DNA from: CAYXGZ01 sp964464755
Lineage (GTDB): Bacteria > Planctomycetota > MHYJ01 > JACPRB01
Assembly: GCA_964464755.1 (NCBI GenBank)
Contig: CAYXGZ010000037.1
Coordinates: 1 to 34,818 of the forward strand
Reading direction: 5' to 3'
DNA: 34,818 nt
Below, piece by piece: positions 1-7,544 of the stretch. The translations under genes were made by a program, and so were the position numbers. The notes below the pieces were generated by a model. The model did not search any database. It saw only the letters and a list, made by a program, of their open reading frames with translations, and had not been told where the DNA came from. How positions within the stretch are numbered: the first letter of the stretch is position 1; each line of letters starts with the position of its first letter.

Positions 1-901
1 CGATGATCTTCCGCTTCCGCTCGGGGTCGGTCACGCCGCGCAGCTGCCGGAGGAACTCGCCCGAGGCGTCGACGACCTTCAGGTTGAGGTGCATCCGGTC
101 GCCGAAGAGGCGTTCGACCTCGGCGGACTCGCCGGAGCGCAGCAGGCCGTTGTCCACGAACACGCAGGTGAGGCGGTCGCCGATGGCGCGGTGGACGAGG
201 GTGGCGACGACGCTGGAGTCGACGCCCCCGGAGAGGCCGCAGAGGACGCGGCCGCTCGGGCCGACGCGCTCGCGGATCTCCGCGACGGCGCTCTCGACGT
301 ACGAGGACATGCGCCAGTCGCCGGAGCAGCCGCAGATGTCGAAGAGGAAGTTGCGGAGGATGCGCTTGCCGGCGGGCGTGTGGACGACCTCGGGGTGGAA
401 CTGGACGCCCCAGAGGGGGCGCTTGCGGTGCCGGACGGCGGCGTTGGCGCAGTTGTCCGAGGTCGCGAGGATCTCGAAGTCCTTCGCGGCCGTGGCGACC
501 TTGTCGCCGTGGCTGCTCCAGACCTCCGTGCGGCGGGGGACGCCCTCGAAGAGCGCGGAGGGGCGGACGACGCGCAGCGCGGTGCGCCCGAACTCGCGCT
601 CCTTGGCGGCCGTGACCCTGCTGCCGAGGAGCCGGCAGGAGAGCTGCATGCCGTAGCAGACGCCGAGGACGGGCACGGGGAGGTCGAGGAGGCGGGGGTC
701 GATCGTCGGGGCGCCCTTGGCGTACACGCTGGCGGGGCCGCCGGACAGGATGAGGCCCTTGAGGTTCCGGCCCTCGAGCTCGGCGGGCTTCGTGCCGGGC
801 AGGAGGATCTCGCAGTAGACCCCGGCTTCCCGGACCCGGCGGGCGATCAGCTGCGTGTACTGCGAACCGAAGTCGAGGATGGCGACGAATTCGTGCTGCA
901 T
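1..901 (-). CDS. guaA: GMP synthase (glutamine-hydrolysing), 3' part cut by window edge
   Basis: GuaA converts XMP, ATP and glutamine to GMP in the cytosol. I translated the minus strand from the ATG at 901; 300 codons are open to the window edge. The N-terminal class I glutamine amidotransferase domain (about 1-195) begins with ILDFGSQYTQLIARRVRE and carries the nucleophile motif GVCYGMQ (Cys near 83) and the catalytic His/Glu motif QFHPEV. The ATP pyrophosphatase domain follows, with the PP-loop GLSGGVDSS near 225-233 and the typical VFVDNGLLR. The dimerisation domain lies outside the window. The start overlaps the stop of the upstream HAD gene by one base (TGATG), so the two are translationally coupled. 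The family is typically about 510-525 aa, so roughly 60% is visible. Identification is secure. Confidence 0.97.
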   Translation of the reverse strand, partial: MQHEFVAILDFGSQYTQLIARRVREAGVYCEILLPGTKPAELEGRNLKGLILSGGPASVYAKGAPTIDPRLLDLPVPVLGVCYGMQLSCRLLGSRVTAAKEREFGRTALRVVRPSALFEGVPRRTEVWSSHGDKVATAAKDFEILATSDNCANAAVRHRKRPLWGVQFHPEVVHTPAGKRILRNFLFDICGCSGDWRMSSYVESAVAEIRERVGPSGRVLCGLSGGVDSSVVATLVHRAIGDRLTCVFVDNGLLRSGESAEVERLFGDRMHLNLKVVDASGEFLRQLRGVTDPERKRKII

Positions 902-1620
902 CAGGGAAGGCGCACTCTAAAGTCCCGCCGGAGGATCTGCAAGAGATCGTTGAAATCGTGCACGACGGCGTCGGGGGCGGTCCTCCCGGTGACGCCGGAG
1001 TGCTTGCCGCCCCGGTCCACGAGGACGGTGACCAGGCCGGCCGCCTTGGCGGCGTCCACGTCCTTCACGGGGTGGTCGCCGACGTACATGGCGCGCCCGG
1101 GGGCCACGCGGAGGGCCGCGCAGGCCCGCAGGTAGATCTTGGGGTTGGGCTTGGAGATGCCGATCTGGTCGCTGATGAAGACGGAGCGCGGGGGGAAGTA
1201 CCTCGTGACCCCGAGCCGGACGAGCTTCTCGGCCTGCTTGATGTCGAGGCCGTCGGTGACGACGCCGAGCTTGAGGCGCGAGCGGGCGAGCCGGGCGAGG
1301 ACCCGGGGGACCTCGGGGAAGGGGCGCAGGCCGGAGAACTTCGCGTCGTGGTAGGCGGCCACGGCGGCGGCGACCGCCAGCGAGCGGTGCGCGTCCCGGA
1401 CGGCGGAGGGCGGCAGGCGGAGCCAGAGCTTCTCGAAGTGGTGCTCGTAGTTGGAGCCGAACTCCGCGATGGTCTCGGAGAGCTCGCGGACGAGGCCCGC
1501 CAGGGGCACGCGGACGCCGTGGCGGCGCATGGCGGCCAGGGCGTCGCGGCGGGCGCGGGACGCGAACTTCGTGGTGGAGTAGAGGGTGTCGTCGACGTCG
1601 AAGAGGACGGCCTGGAGCAT
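901..1620 (-). CDS. HAD superfamily subfamily IA hydrolase (nucleotidase/phosphatase-like)
   Basis: This 239-aa soluble protein has all four HAD motifs: motif I FDVDDTL (nucleophile Asp8, Asp10), motif II VVTDG, motif III Lys in SKPNP, and motif IV GDHPVKDVDAAKAAG. The helical cap between motifs I and II puts it in subfamily IA with a C1 cap. Members of this group dephosphorylate small metabolites, including nucleotides (YjjG-like). Coupling to guaA (one-base overlap) makes a nucleotide substrate plausible, but the sequence does not show specificity. There is no Shine-Dalgarno sequence before the ATG; instead TAGAAT ends six bases upstream, suggesting a leaderless mRNA. The HAD fold assignment is firm; the substrate is unknown. 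Confidence 0.88.
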   Translation of the reverse strand: MLQAVLFDVDDTLYSTTKFASRARRDALAAMRRHGVRVPLAGLVRELSETIAEFGSNYEHHFEKLWLRLPPSAVRDAHRSLAVAAAVAAYHDAKFSGLRPFPEVPRVLARLARSRLKLGVVTDGLDIKQAEKLVRLGVTRYFPPRSVFISDQIGISKPNPKIYLRACAALRVAPGRAMYVGDHPVKDVDAAKAAGLVTVLVDRGGKHSGVTGRTAPDAVVHDFNDLLQILRRDFRVRLP

Positions 1621-1626
1621 CCGCCG

Positions 1627-1632
1627 ATTCTA
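1627..1632 (-). promoter_or_regulatory. -10 element (TAGAAT) six bases before the HAD start: leaderless promoter
   Basis: On the minus strand TAGAAT is followed by CGGCGG and then the ATG at 1620. Transcription starting about seven bases after a -10 element would begin at or next to the start codon. No purine-rich ribosome binding site is present. Seventeen bases upstream lies TTTTCC, a poor -35, which is also the U-rich tail of the preceding terminator. Confidence 0.5.
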
Positions 1633-1653
1633 CGGGCGCGGGGGGCAAAGGAA

Positions 1654-1682
1654 AAGCCCCGGGGGCTGGGCCCCCGGGGCTT
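1654..1682 (-). terminator. Rho-independent terminator after the first secretin gene
   Basis: A perfect 12-bp GC stem (AGCCCCGGGGGC / GCCCCCGGGGCT, extendable by one A-T pair) with a three-base loop is followed on the minus strand by TTTTCCTTT. It lies 18 bases past the secretin stop codon and separates that gene from the HAD-guaA unit. Confidence 0.85.
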
Positions 1683-1700
1683 CCCGCGGAAGTTCCGGTC

Positions 1701-4364
1701 CTAGTAGCGCTTCCCCTCGTGCTCGGACAGGTCGATGATCTCGGGCGTCACGAGGATGGCGAGGCGCTTGCGCTCGCTCGTCTTGCCCTTGCGGGAGAAG
1801 AAGAAGTTCAGGACGGGGATGTTCTGGACGAAGGGCACGCCGGACTTCAGGTCGCGCATGATGATGTCCTTGAAGCCGGAGATCAGCAGCGTGCCGCGGT
1901 CCGGGATCGTCACGGTCGTCTCGGCGCGCTGGAGGACGAGCCAGGGGAGCTGGATCGTGGCCGTGCCGTTGCCGCCGGGGCCGCCCGAGTTGATGTCGAT
2001 CGAGCGGATCGTCTGGAGCTCGGCGAGCGCGGGGCGCATCTCGAGGGTGACGTACTTGCGGTCGTTGGAGACGATCGGGCGGACGTCGAGGACGACGCCC
2101 TGGGTCAGGACGGAGATCACCGGATCGTAGGCGGCGGCCGCCGTGGAGATCTGGGGCTCCAGGTCGCTGATGTAGGGGATCTGGGTCTGGACGACGATGT
2201 GCGAGCGCTGGGTGTTGAAGACCGTGATGCGGGGCGCCTGCACGATCGTGGCCTTGTTCTCCTTGTGGGCCATGCGGAGCACGCCCTGGAGGGCCTGCTC
2301 GCCGATCCACTGGTACTGGAGGCCGAGGCCGCCCTGGTTGATCTGGCGGTTGCTCATCGGGTCGATGCCCGTGCGGGTGAGCGGGTCGAAGCGCAGCAGG
2401 GTGTGGAAGGTCTGGGCGCGGAGGTCGTAGGTCTCGAGGCGGGCGCTCTCGCGCGTCACGAAGCCGGGGCCGACCTCGGAGCCGGGCGGGCCGGCGGGGC
2501 TGTCCGCGTGCTCGTCGATGTCGGTGAAGCCCACGCCGCCGATGTCGTAGCCGCCCACGGGGGGCCGGTTGATGATGTCGAAGCCGACGTCGTCGAGGTA
2601 GTCGTCGAAGCTCGACATGAAGCGCGCCGTGACGGCCACCATGGTGCCCGTGTAGGAGCGCAGGCGGGTCAGGAACTGGCGCAGCTCCTTGTGGGCGCGG
2701 GGCGTGTGGCTGACCAGCAGCTGCTGGTTCGGCGTCTTCTCGATCGTGTACTCGCCCTCCCAGGAGCCGGGGGCGATGTTCTCCTTGATCAGGTCGACGA
2801 TCTGGTCCTCGGAGACCGAGGACTCCTTGGGCTCCTCGAGGGAGAAGCTCGCGCCGGTGAGGGCCGCGCCGCCGCCCGAGGGGTTGGCGAGCTCGACCTT
2901 GGGGCCGGGGAAGTCCTGGATGCGGACGAGGATGTCGCGGATGTCGTGGAGCTCGAGCACGGGCTTGCCGCCCGCCTTGTCCGGCGTCGTGATCAGGATG
3001 ACCTTCTCCTGGGTCACGGCGAAGTCCAGGCCCTGCTGGTTCAGGAGGAGCTTCATCGCGTTGCGGAGGACGAGCTCCTTGACCTTGAAGGTGACCTGCT
3101 TCGTGAAGTCCGCCTTGTCGCCCAGGCCCTGGTCCGGGACGATGTTCAGGCCCGTGAAGTCGCGGACGTAGGAGATGATGTCCTCGAGCTTCGTGTTCTC
3201 GAAGAGCATGTCGATCTTGACCGTGTCGAGGCTCCGGTTCATCGCGAGGATGTCCGGATCGCTCTCCTCGGTGGAGTCCGACTTCTGGAGGATGTTCTGG
3301 TCGGCGCGCTTGGAGATCTCGGCCCACTCGTCGGCCGAGGGGAAGGTCACGGTCTCCGAGTAGGGGATGACGCCCTCGTCGTCCGAGTCCGTCAGCTTCT
3401 TCCAGTTCTCGACCTTGGCGCGGATGAAGTCGTAGTACTCGTCGCGGTGACGGACCTTCTCGGCGTCCTCCTTCAGCTCGAGCGCCACGGAGTAGTGGGC
3501 GTCGATGCCGAGGATCTGGTCGCAGAGGCCGATGCACTTGTCGTACTTCTTCTGGTCGAAGGACATGTAGGCCAGCTCGAGGAGGTGCGCGATCTTCTCG
3601 AGGATCTCGCGCTTGCGGGCCAGCTCGAAGGCCTGGACCTCGCTGTCGGCCAGGCGGCGCTGGCCCTCCTCGAGGGCGCGCTTCTGGGCCAGCTCGGCGT
3701 CGCGGCAGCGGCGGATGTTCTCCTCGACCTTGGGCAGCAGGGCCGCCATCGCGGGCAGGTCGTAGGGGATGCTCTTGATCTTGAACTGCGCCTCCTCGAG
3801 GTTGCGCAGGGCGGAGGCGTAGTCGCGGACGGCGTAGTGCCGGTCGGCCTCGCGGATGTGGTTCGTGATCTCCATCTGGGCCTGCTCGATCCGGACGCGG
3901 ATCTCGTCCTGGACCTTCTGGGCCGTGCCGCCGACGCCCTTCTGCTCGGCGCCGCCGGTCAGGATGGAGTTGATCTCGCCCTGGAGCTTGCGGGCCTGGA
4001 GGTTGCCGGGCCAGCGCTCGACGGAGGCGTCCACGGCGGCCTTGGCCTGCGTGAAGTCGCCCTTCTGGTAGAAGTCGAGGGCCTGGTCGTAGAGCGCGCT
4101 CGACTCGGCGATCTTCTGCTGGTCCTGGAGGCCGCGGCTCTTGGCGACCTCCTCGAGGATGCGGCGGGCGTTCTCGTCCTGCGCCTCGACCTTCGAGGGG
4201 TCGTGCGGGGCGGGCGGGGTGGCCGGATCCTGCGGGGTGGAGGCCGGCGGGGGCGTCCAGGCGGGCCGCTCGGACTTCTCGGGGGCGGCGGAGGAGCAGC
4301 CCACGGTCAGCAGGCCGCCCGCGGTCACGCCCAGCAGACTGCGCCACATCGACGTGCTCTTCAT
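1701..4364 (-). CDS. TPR-secretin outer-membrane lipoprotein (paralogue 1)
   Basis: An 887-aa protein predicted to form a multimeric outer-membrane channel. The N terminus is a lipoprotein signal (hydrophobic 10-22, Cys23 in LTVGC) followed by a proline-rich linker (35-58). Residues about 85-310 are TPR/coiled-coil helices. An STN/N0-like domain spans about 383-460 (VRDFTGLNIVPDQG), then ring-building domains to about 590. The C-terminal secretin domain (about 690-880) holds VPFVQNIPVLNFFF and LVTPEIIDL, equivalents of the VPxLGxIPxLGxLF signature. I chose the ATG at 4364 because AGGTGA lies just upstream and it starts the signal peptide; an upstream in-frame start gives no sensible leader. 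It aligns end to end with the secretin at 11872-14511, including the TPR region. A self-lipidated secretin could reach the outer membrane without a pilotin. Secretin call firm; function inferred. Confidence 0.9.
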   Translation of the reverse strand: MKSTSMWRSLLGVTAGGLLTVGCSSAAPEKSERPAWTPPPASTPQDPATPPAPHDPSKVEAQDENARRILEEVAKSRGLQDQQKIAESSALYDQALDFYQKGDFTQAKAAVDASVERWPGNLQARKLQGEINSILTGGAEQKGVGGTAQKVQDEIRVRIEQAQMEITNHIREADRHYAVRDYASALRNLEEAQFKIKSIPYDLPAMAALLPKVEENIRRCRDAELAQKRALEEGQRRLADSEVQAFELARKREILEKIAHLLELAYMSFDQKKYDKCIGLCDQILGIDAHYSVALELKEDAEKVRHRDEYYDFIRAKVENWKKLTDSDDEGVIPYSETVTFPSADEWAEISKRADQNILQKSDSTEESDPDILAMNRSLDTVKIDMLFENTKLEDIISYVRDFTGLNIVPDQGLGDKADFTKQVTFKVKELVLRNAMKLLLNQQGLDFAVTQEKVILITTPDKAGGKPVLELHDIRDILVRIQDFPGPKVELANPSGGGAALTGASFSLEEPKESSVSEDQIVDLIKENIAPGSWEGEYTIEKTPNQQLLVSHTPRAHKELRQFLTRLRSYTGTMVAVTARFMSSFDDYLDDVGFDIINRPPVGGYDIGGVGFTDIDEHADSPAGPPGSEVGPGFVTRESARLETYDLRAQTFHTLLRFDPLTRTGIDPMSNRQINQGGLGLQYQWIGEQALQGVLRMAHKENKATIVQAPRITVFNTQRSHIVVQTQIPYISDLEPQISTAAAAYDPVISVLTQGVVLDVRPIVSNDRKYVTLEMRPALAELQTIRSIDINSGGPGGNGTATIQLPWLVLQRAETTVTIPDRGTLLISGFKDIIMRDLKSGVPFVQNIPVLNFFFSRKGKTSERKRLAILVTPEIIDLSEHEGKRY

Positions 4365-4439
4365 GCGATCACCTCGCCAAGTGCCGTGGCTCCCGGACCC
4401 CGAAAGGCCGGGACCGGACAAGGTTAAAGACGAGGCGAT

Positions 4440-4468
4440 AAGGTACGATCCCTTCATCGATTCCGCAA
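4440..4468 (-). promoter_or_regulatory. Promoter of first secretin gene (TTGCGG-N17-TACCTT)
   Basis: On the minus strand, -35 TTGCGG at 4468-4463 and -10 TACCTT at 4445-4440 are separated by 17 bases, about 75 bases ahead of the start codon. The -35 lies inside TTTTCTTGCG, a 10-mer that also covers the -35 of the other secretin gene. Confidence 0.5.
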
Positions 4469-4490
4469 GAAAATGAGGGGACGGCGGGCG

Positions 4491-4967
4491 TCACCGGGAG
4501 GTGACATCCGCCAGCAGCGGATTCGCCGCGAATTCCACCTTGCACAGCCCCCGGGCGGCCAGCGCGTCCACGACCCCCAGGACGACCTCGTAGGGGCAGT
4601 CCCCGCCCGCGTCCACCACGACCGGCGCCCCGGAGGCCCCCGCGGCCAGGATCCGGGCCGCCAGGTCCGCCGCCGCGCCCGCCGTCCGCCGGTTCTCCGC
4701 GCCGCCGCCCGCCCGCATCGAGCCCGCCGGGGCCCGGTCCACCCGCACGTCGCAGGCCTCGCCGGCCCGCCGGATCGTGACCCGGATCTCCTCCACGAGC
4801 GGCGCCGGGGCGCTGGCCGTGCCGCGCTTCGGGAGCTGCATCCGCAGCGCGCCCTCGGGGTCCGGCAGGTTGAACGAGAGCAGGAAGAAGATGAGCAGCT
4901 GGAACACGATGTCGATCATCGGGGTCATGTTCGGCGACTCGACCCGGTCGGGCTCGGGGACGCGCAT
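4491..4967 (-). CDS. ExbD/TolR-family protein, type B, second pair
   Basis: ExbD proteins are single-span inner-membrane proteins that, with ExbB, turn proton flow into mechanical work on periplasmic partners. This 158-aa copy has the N-terminal signature VESPNMTPMID with the proton-carrying Asp at residue 19, one membrane span (about 15-37) and a periplasmic domain ending near VVDALAARGLCKVEFAANP. Its C-terminal half matches the type B copy at 5527-6129 (PYE.V.GVV.A). AGGAG precedes the ATG, and the stop of the upstream exbD is only three bases away. It is the last gene of the ExbB/ExbD run. Family assignment is firm; the partner is inferred. Confidence 0.92.
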   Translation of the reverse strand: MRVPEPDRVESPNMTPMIDIVFQLLIFFLLSFNLPDPEGALRMQLPKRGTASAPAPLVEEIRVTIRRAGEACDVRVDRAPAGSMRAGGGAENRRTAGAAADLAARILAAGASGAPVVVDAGGDCPYEVVLGVVDALAARGLCKVEFAANPLLADVTSR

Positions 4968-4970
4968 CGT

Positions 4971-5411
4971 TCACTCCTCGCGCCGCACGGCGGCGAATTC
5001 GACCCGGGTCGCCCCGCCGCGGACGGCGGCGGAGGACAGGGCGAGCTGGATCCACTGGAACTCGGCGGAGCGGTCGGCGCGGACCACGACGGGCCTTCGC
5101 TCGGCGCCCGCGCGGCCCGCCTGGCGCTCCAGGTAGTCGTCCAGGGCGCCCGGCGAGCCGGGGACGCCGGGCCCGGCGAGCTTCCGGCCGCCGGCGAGGA
5201 TGGTCCCGTCCGCCATCACGGTGAGGACGATCGGGTCGGGGTCGCGGTCGCGGCGGACCGCGCGGGAGGCCGCGGGCAGGAGGACCGGCGCGTAGACCTG
5301 GCGCGAGAGGTCGCTGACGAGCATGAAGAAGACCAGGAGCTGGAACACGATGTCGATCATGGGGGTCATGTCGAAGGACTCGGGCGCGGCGGTCTCGGGC
5401 GGCAGGGGCAT
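4971..5411 (-). CDS. ExbD/TolR-family protein, type A, second pair
   Basis: A 146-aa single-span ExbD with ESFDMTPMIDIVFQ (essential Asp20), span about 18-38, and a periplasmic domain. The segment VVVRADRSAEFQWIQLALS closely parallels VLIRADRSAHFQWVQLILA of the 163-aa copy at 6134-6625, so the two are type A paralogues. CGGAGA lies seven bases before the ATG. A strong hairpin terminator lies 70 bases upstream, between this gene and the first pair, and I see no convincing promoter after it. Expression may therefore depend on readthrough, making the second pair less abundant than the first. Confidence 0.92.
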   Translation of the reverse strand: MPLPPETAAPESFDMTPMIDIVFQLLVFFMLVSDLSRQVYAPVLLPAASRAVRRDRDPDPIVLTVMADGTILAGGRKLAGPGVPGSPGALDDYLERQAGRAGAERRPVVVRADRSAEFQWIQLALSSAAVRGGATRVEFAAVRREE

Positions 5412-5480
5412 GGGGATCTCCGGACGGCGCGCCCGCCGGATGGAACGCGGCGGGGCGGGGGAGGTTCGCCGGAAAACGAA

Positions 5481-5506
5481 ACGGCCCCCCGTCGCCGGGG
5501 GGCCGT
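5481..5506 (-). terminator. Hairpin terminator inside the exbD cluster
   Basis: A perfect 10-bp stem (ACGGCCCCCC / GGGGGGCCGT) with a six-base loop is followed on the minus strand by TTCGTTTTCC. It sits 20 bases past the type B exbD stop and splits the four exbD genes into two pairs. Confidence 0.8.
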
Positions 5507-5526
5507 GGAATCGCGGTGGGTCGGGC

Positions 5527-6129
5527 CTACTTCTTCTGGAACTGGCCCTTGGTGCCCGCGCCGTAGTAGAGGTCCCAGCGGGGGTTGCCGACGAACTCGA
5601 TCGTCTCGATGCCCTCCTCCTTGCACGCGTTGACGACGCCGACGACGTGCTCGTAGGGGACCTCGCTGTCCGCGTCGATGATGACGGGAGCGCGCTTGGT
5701 GGGGTCCTTCGTCGACGGGGTGGCGTCGAAGAGCTCCTTCACCTTGGCGCCGCACTGCTTGTAGATGTCCCGGTTCTTCCCGGCCTTGTCCCCCATCTTG
5801 GCGGAATGGAAGACGTCGCCGATGTCGACTTTCTCGACGAGGATCTTGCAGGTCTCGTTGCTCTTGTCGACCTTCTCGTGCTCGCCCTTGTTGTTGATGT
5901 GCATCCGCGTGTCGCCGCCGGCGCAGATGACGACGCGGACCTCCTGCAGCTCGGGCTGGGGGACGCTCGAGGAGGCCAGGCCCTTGTCCTTGGGGAGCTG
6001 GGCCTTCAGGGCGCCCTCGACCTGCGGGAAGTTCATCGTGAGCATGAAGAAGATCAGGAGCTGGAAGACGATGTCGATCATCGCCGTCATGTTGAACGAC
6101 TCGACCTTGTCGGTTTCGGGCGCGGCCAT
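5527..6129 (-). CDS. ExbD/TolR-family protein, type B, first pair (enlarged periplasmic domain)
   Basis: A 200-aa ExbD, longer than the usual 130-160 aa. It starts with VESFNMTAMIDIVFQ: the proton-carrying Asp19 is kept, but the Pro found in the other three copies (MTPMID) is Ala. After the span (about 15-37) the periplasmic part has an insertion of roughly 40 residues (Lys/Asp-rich, with three Cys in about 85-145) before the type B ending VVNACKEEGIETIEFVGNP. GGGAGGA upstream of the ATG overlaps the end of the preceding exbD, so the two are coupled. It probably pairs with the type A copy in one ExbB complex. Confidence 0.92.
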   Translation of the reverse strand: MAAPETDKVESFNMTAMIDIVFQLLIFFMLTMNFPQVEGALKAQLPKDKGLASSSVPQPELQEVRVVICAGGDTRMHINNKGEHEKVDKSNETCKILVEKVDIGDVFHSAKMGDKAGKNRDIYKQCGAKVKELFDATPSTKDPTKRAPVIIDADSEVPYEHVVGVVNACKEEGIETIEFVGNPRWDLYYGAGTKGQFQKK

Positions 6130-6133
6130 GGGG

Positions 6134-6625
6134 TTATCCTCCCGCCTTGGGCATCTGGGCGCCGAGCTGGATCTTGGTCACGCCGCCGTGCTTCGTCGCG
6201 ATCGCGAGGATGAGCTGCACCCACTGGAAGTGGGCGGAGCGGTCGGCCCGGATCAGGACCGGGAACTTCACGAAGGTGTCGTCGCCCGGGTTCTCCTGGT
6301 AGGCCTTCATCTGCCGCCGCCGCTCGAAGAGGTCCTCGAGCTTCTTGGCCTCGTACTTGGACCAGTCGCCGCCGGCCGGGGGCCGGAAGTAGACCTGGCC
6401 GCCGATCGTGATCGTGCCGTCGTCCTTGACGTTGATCGTGAGGAGCGTGTCGTCGGTCAGCTTCTCCTTCACCGCCTTGGTGGCGGGCGGGAGCTTGAGC
6501 GGGATGTTCTGCTGCTTCGACATGTCCGTGACCAGCATGAAGAAGATCAGCAGCTGGAACACGATGTCGATCATCGGCGTCATGTCGAAGTTCGCCGGCT
6601 CTTCCGGATCCGGAACTCTCGCCAT
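6134..6625 (-). CDS. ExbD/TolR-family protein, type A, first pair
   Basis: A 163-aa ExbD with ANFDMTPMIDIVFQ (Asp20), one span (about 18-38) and a periplasmic domain containing IRADRSAHFQWVQ. A strong Shine-Dalgarno (GGGGGAGGT) precedes the ATG. It follows exbB by 28 bases and is followed four bases later by the type B copy, giving the classical exbB-exbD-exbD order. With ExbB it should form the stator unit at the inner membrane. No TonB gene is visible, so what the complex drives is not shown directly; the neighbouring secretins and TPR proteins are the best candidates. Confidence 0.94.
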   Translation of the reverse strand: MARVPDPEEPANFDMTPMIDIVFQLLIFFMLVTDMSKQQNIPLKLPPATKAVKEKLTDDTLLTINVKDDGTITIGGQVYFRPPAGGDWSKYEAKKLEDLFERRRQMKAYQENPGDDTFVKFPVLIRADRSAHFQWVQLILAIATKHGGVTKIQLGAQMPKAGG

Positions 6626-6653
6626 TTCGACCTCCCCCGGGGAAGCCCGGGAA

Positions 6654-7424
6654 CTACTTGTTCTCCGCCACCGGCTTGAAGCGGTCCACGAGCTCCATGG
6701 CCACGCCGGAGAGTTCCATCGCCAGGCGCTGCACCTTCATCTTGAAGATGAAGTTGAAGCCCAGGGCGGGCATCGCGACGAGCAGGCCCCACACGGTCGT
6801 GACGAGGGCCGTGAAGATGCCGCCGGCCAGGACCTGCGGCGAGGGGGACTCCTTCGAGCTCGCGATGACGCCGAAGGCCATGACCATGCCCGTCACCGTG
6901 CCGAACAGGCCGAGCATCGGGCCGATGTTCCCGAAGAGGACCAGCCAGGAGATCTTGTGGATCAGCTTGAGGTTCTCCTCGTCCGTCTGGCCCGCCGCGG
7001 CGGCCTTCATCGCGTCGTAGCCCTCGCCGACCCGCGCGATCGCGGCGCCGACGATGTTCGTCAGGTAGTTCTTGCTGGCCTCGCAGAGGTTGATGGCCTC
7101 CTCGTACTGCTCCTCGTCGAGGAGGGTCTCCAGCTCGACGATGACCTCGGGCGGGACGATCTTGTCCCGCTGGATCGTGATGAAGTGCTCGATGATGGCC
7201 GCGAGGGTCGCGATCGACAGGATCTCGATCGGCAGCAGGAAGAGGAAGCCGATGCCGCCGCCGCCCATGATCCAGACTGCGAAGAATCCGAACTTGTCCT
7301 CCTCGGCGGCCGCCGGAGCGCCGCCCTCCTGGGCCGACGCGACCGCCGCGAAGGCCAGGTTGAGACCGACCGCGGCGAGGGCCGCGAACATCACCTTCGC
7401 CCACGTCCAACGCGCGAACTTCAT
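6654..7424 (-). CDS. ExbB/TolQ/MotA-family proton channel with cleavable signal peptide
   Basis: A 256-aa inner-membrane protein. Residues 1-31 form a signal peptide ending ASAQ, followed by an Ala/Glu-rich stretch and three membrane spans (about 48-80, 158-185, 198-225). The family motif GPMLGLFGTVTGMV lies in the second and TALVTTVWGLLVAMPAL in the third; the cytoplasmic helical region (about 85-155) lies between spans 1 and 2. I chose the ATG at 7424 (GGGGGGT upstream) because it yields the signal peptide; an upstream in-frame start adds 34 residues without structure. Signal-peptide ExbB variants are common in Planctomycetota. It begins the exbB-exbD unit behind its own promoter. Confidence 0.94.
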   Translation of the reverse strand: MKFARWTWAKVMFAALAAVGLNLAFAAVASAQEGGAPAAAEEDKFGFFAVWIMGGGGIGFLFLLPIEILSIATLAAIIEHFITIQRDKIVPPEVIVELETLLDEEQYEEAINLCEASKNYLTNIVGAAIARVGEGYDAMKAAAAGQTDEENLKLIHKISWLVLFGNIGPMLGLFGTVTGMVMAFGVIASSKESPSPQVLAGGIFTALVTTVWGLLVAMPALGFNFIFKMKVQRLAMELSGVAMELVDRFKPVAENK

Positions 7425-7497
7425 CCCAGCACCCCCCACAAGTTGAGAATGGCTCGGCCCGCCCGGCGCGGACCGGCTCGCCCCTCGCAAACCGAAA

Positions 7498-7526
7498 AGT
7501 CTAGGCCCCCGGTCCGGCCCATTCAA
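7498..7526 (-). promoter_or_regulatory. Promoter of the exbB-exbD unit (TTGAAT-N17-TAGACT)
   Basis: Minus-strand -35 TTGAAT (7526-7521) and -10 TAGACT (7503-7498) with a 17-base spacer lie about 65 bases upstream of the exbB start. It overlaps neither gene, so exbB can be transcribed independently of the TPR genes ahead of it. Confidence 0.6.
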
Positions 7527-7544
7527 GTAGTTTTGCCCGCCCGT

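Noticed and set aside
1719..4427. Long open frame on the plus strand (902 codons) opposite the first secretin gene
   Set aside because: Its translation is an Asp/Val/Leu/Arg-rich low-complexity string with no domain, typical of antisense frames in GC-rich genes; the minus-strand secretin explains the region fully.
4491..7424. ExbB/ExbD as part of a TonB siderophore uptake cluster
   Set aside because: No TonB-like gene, TonB-dependent receptor or iron-related gene lies nearby; the neighbours are TPR proteins and secretins.
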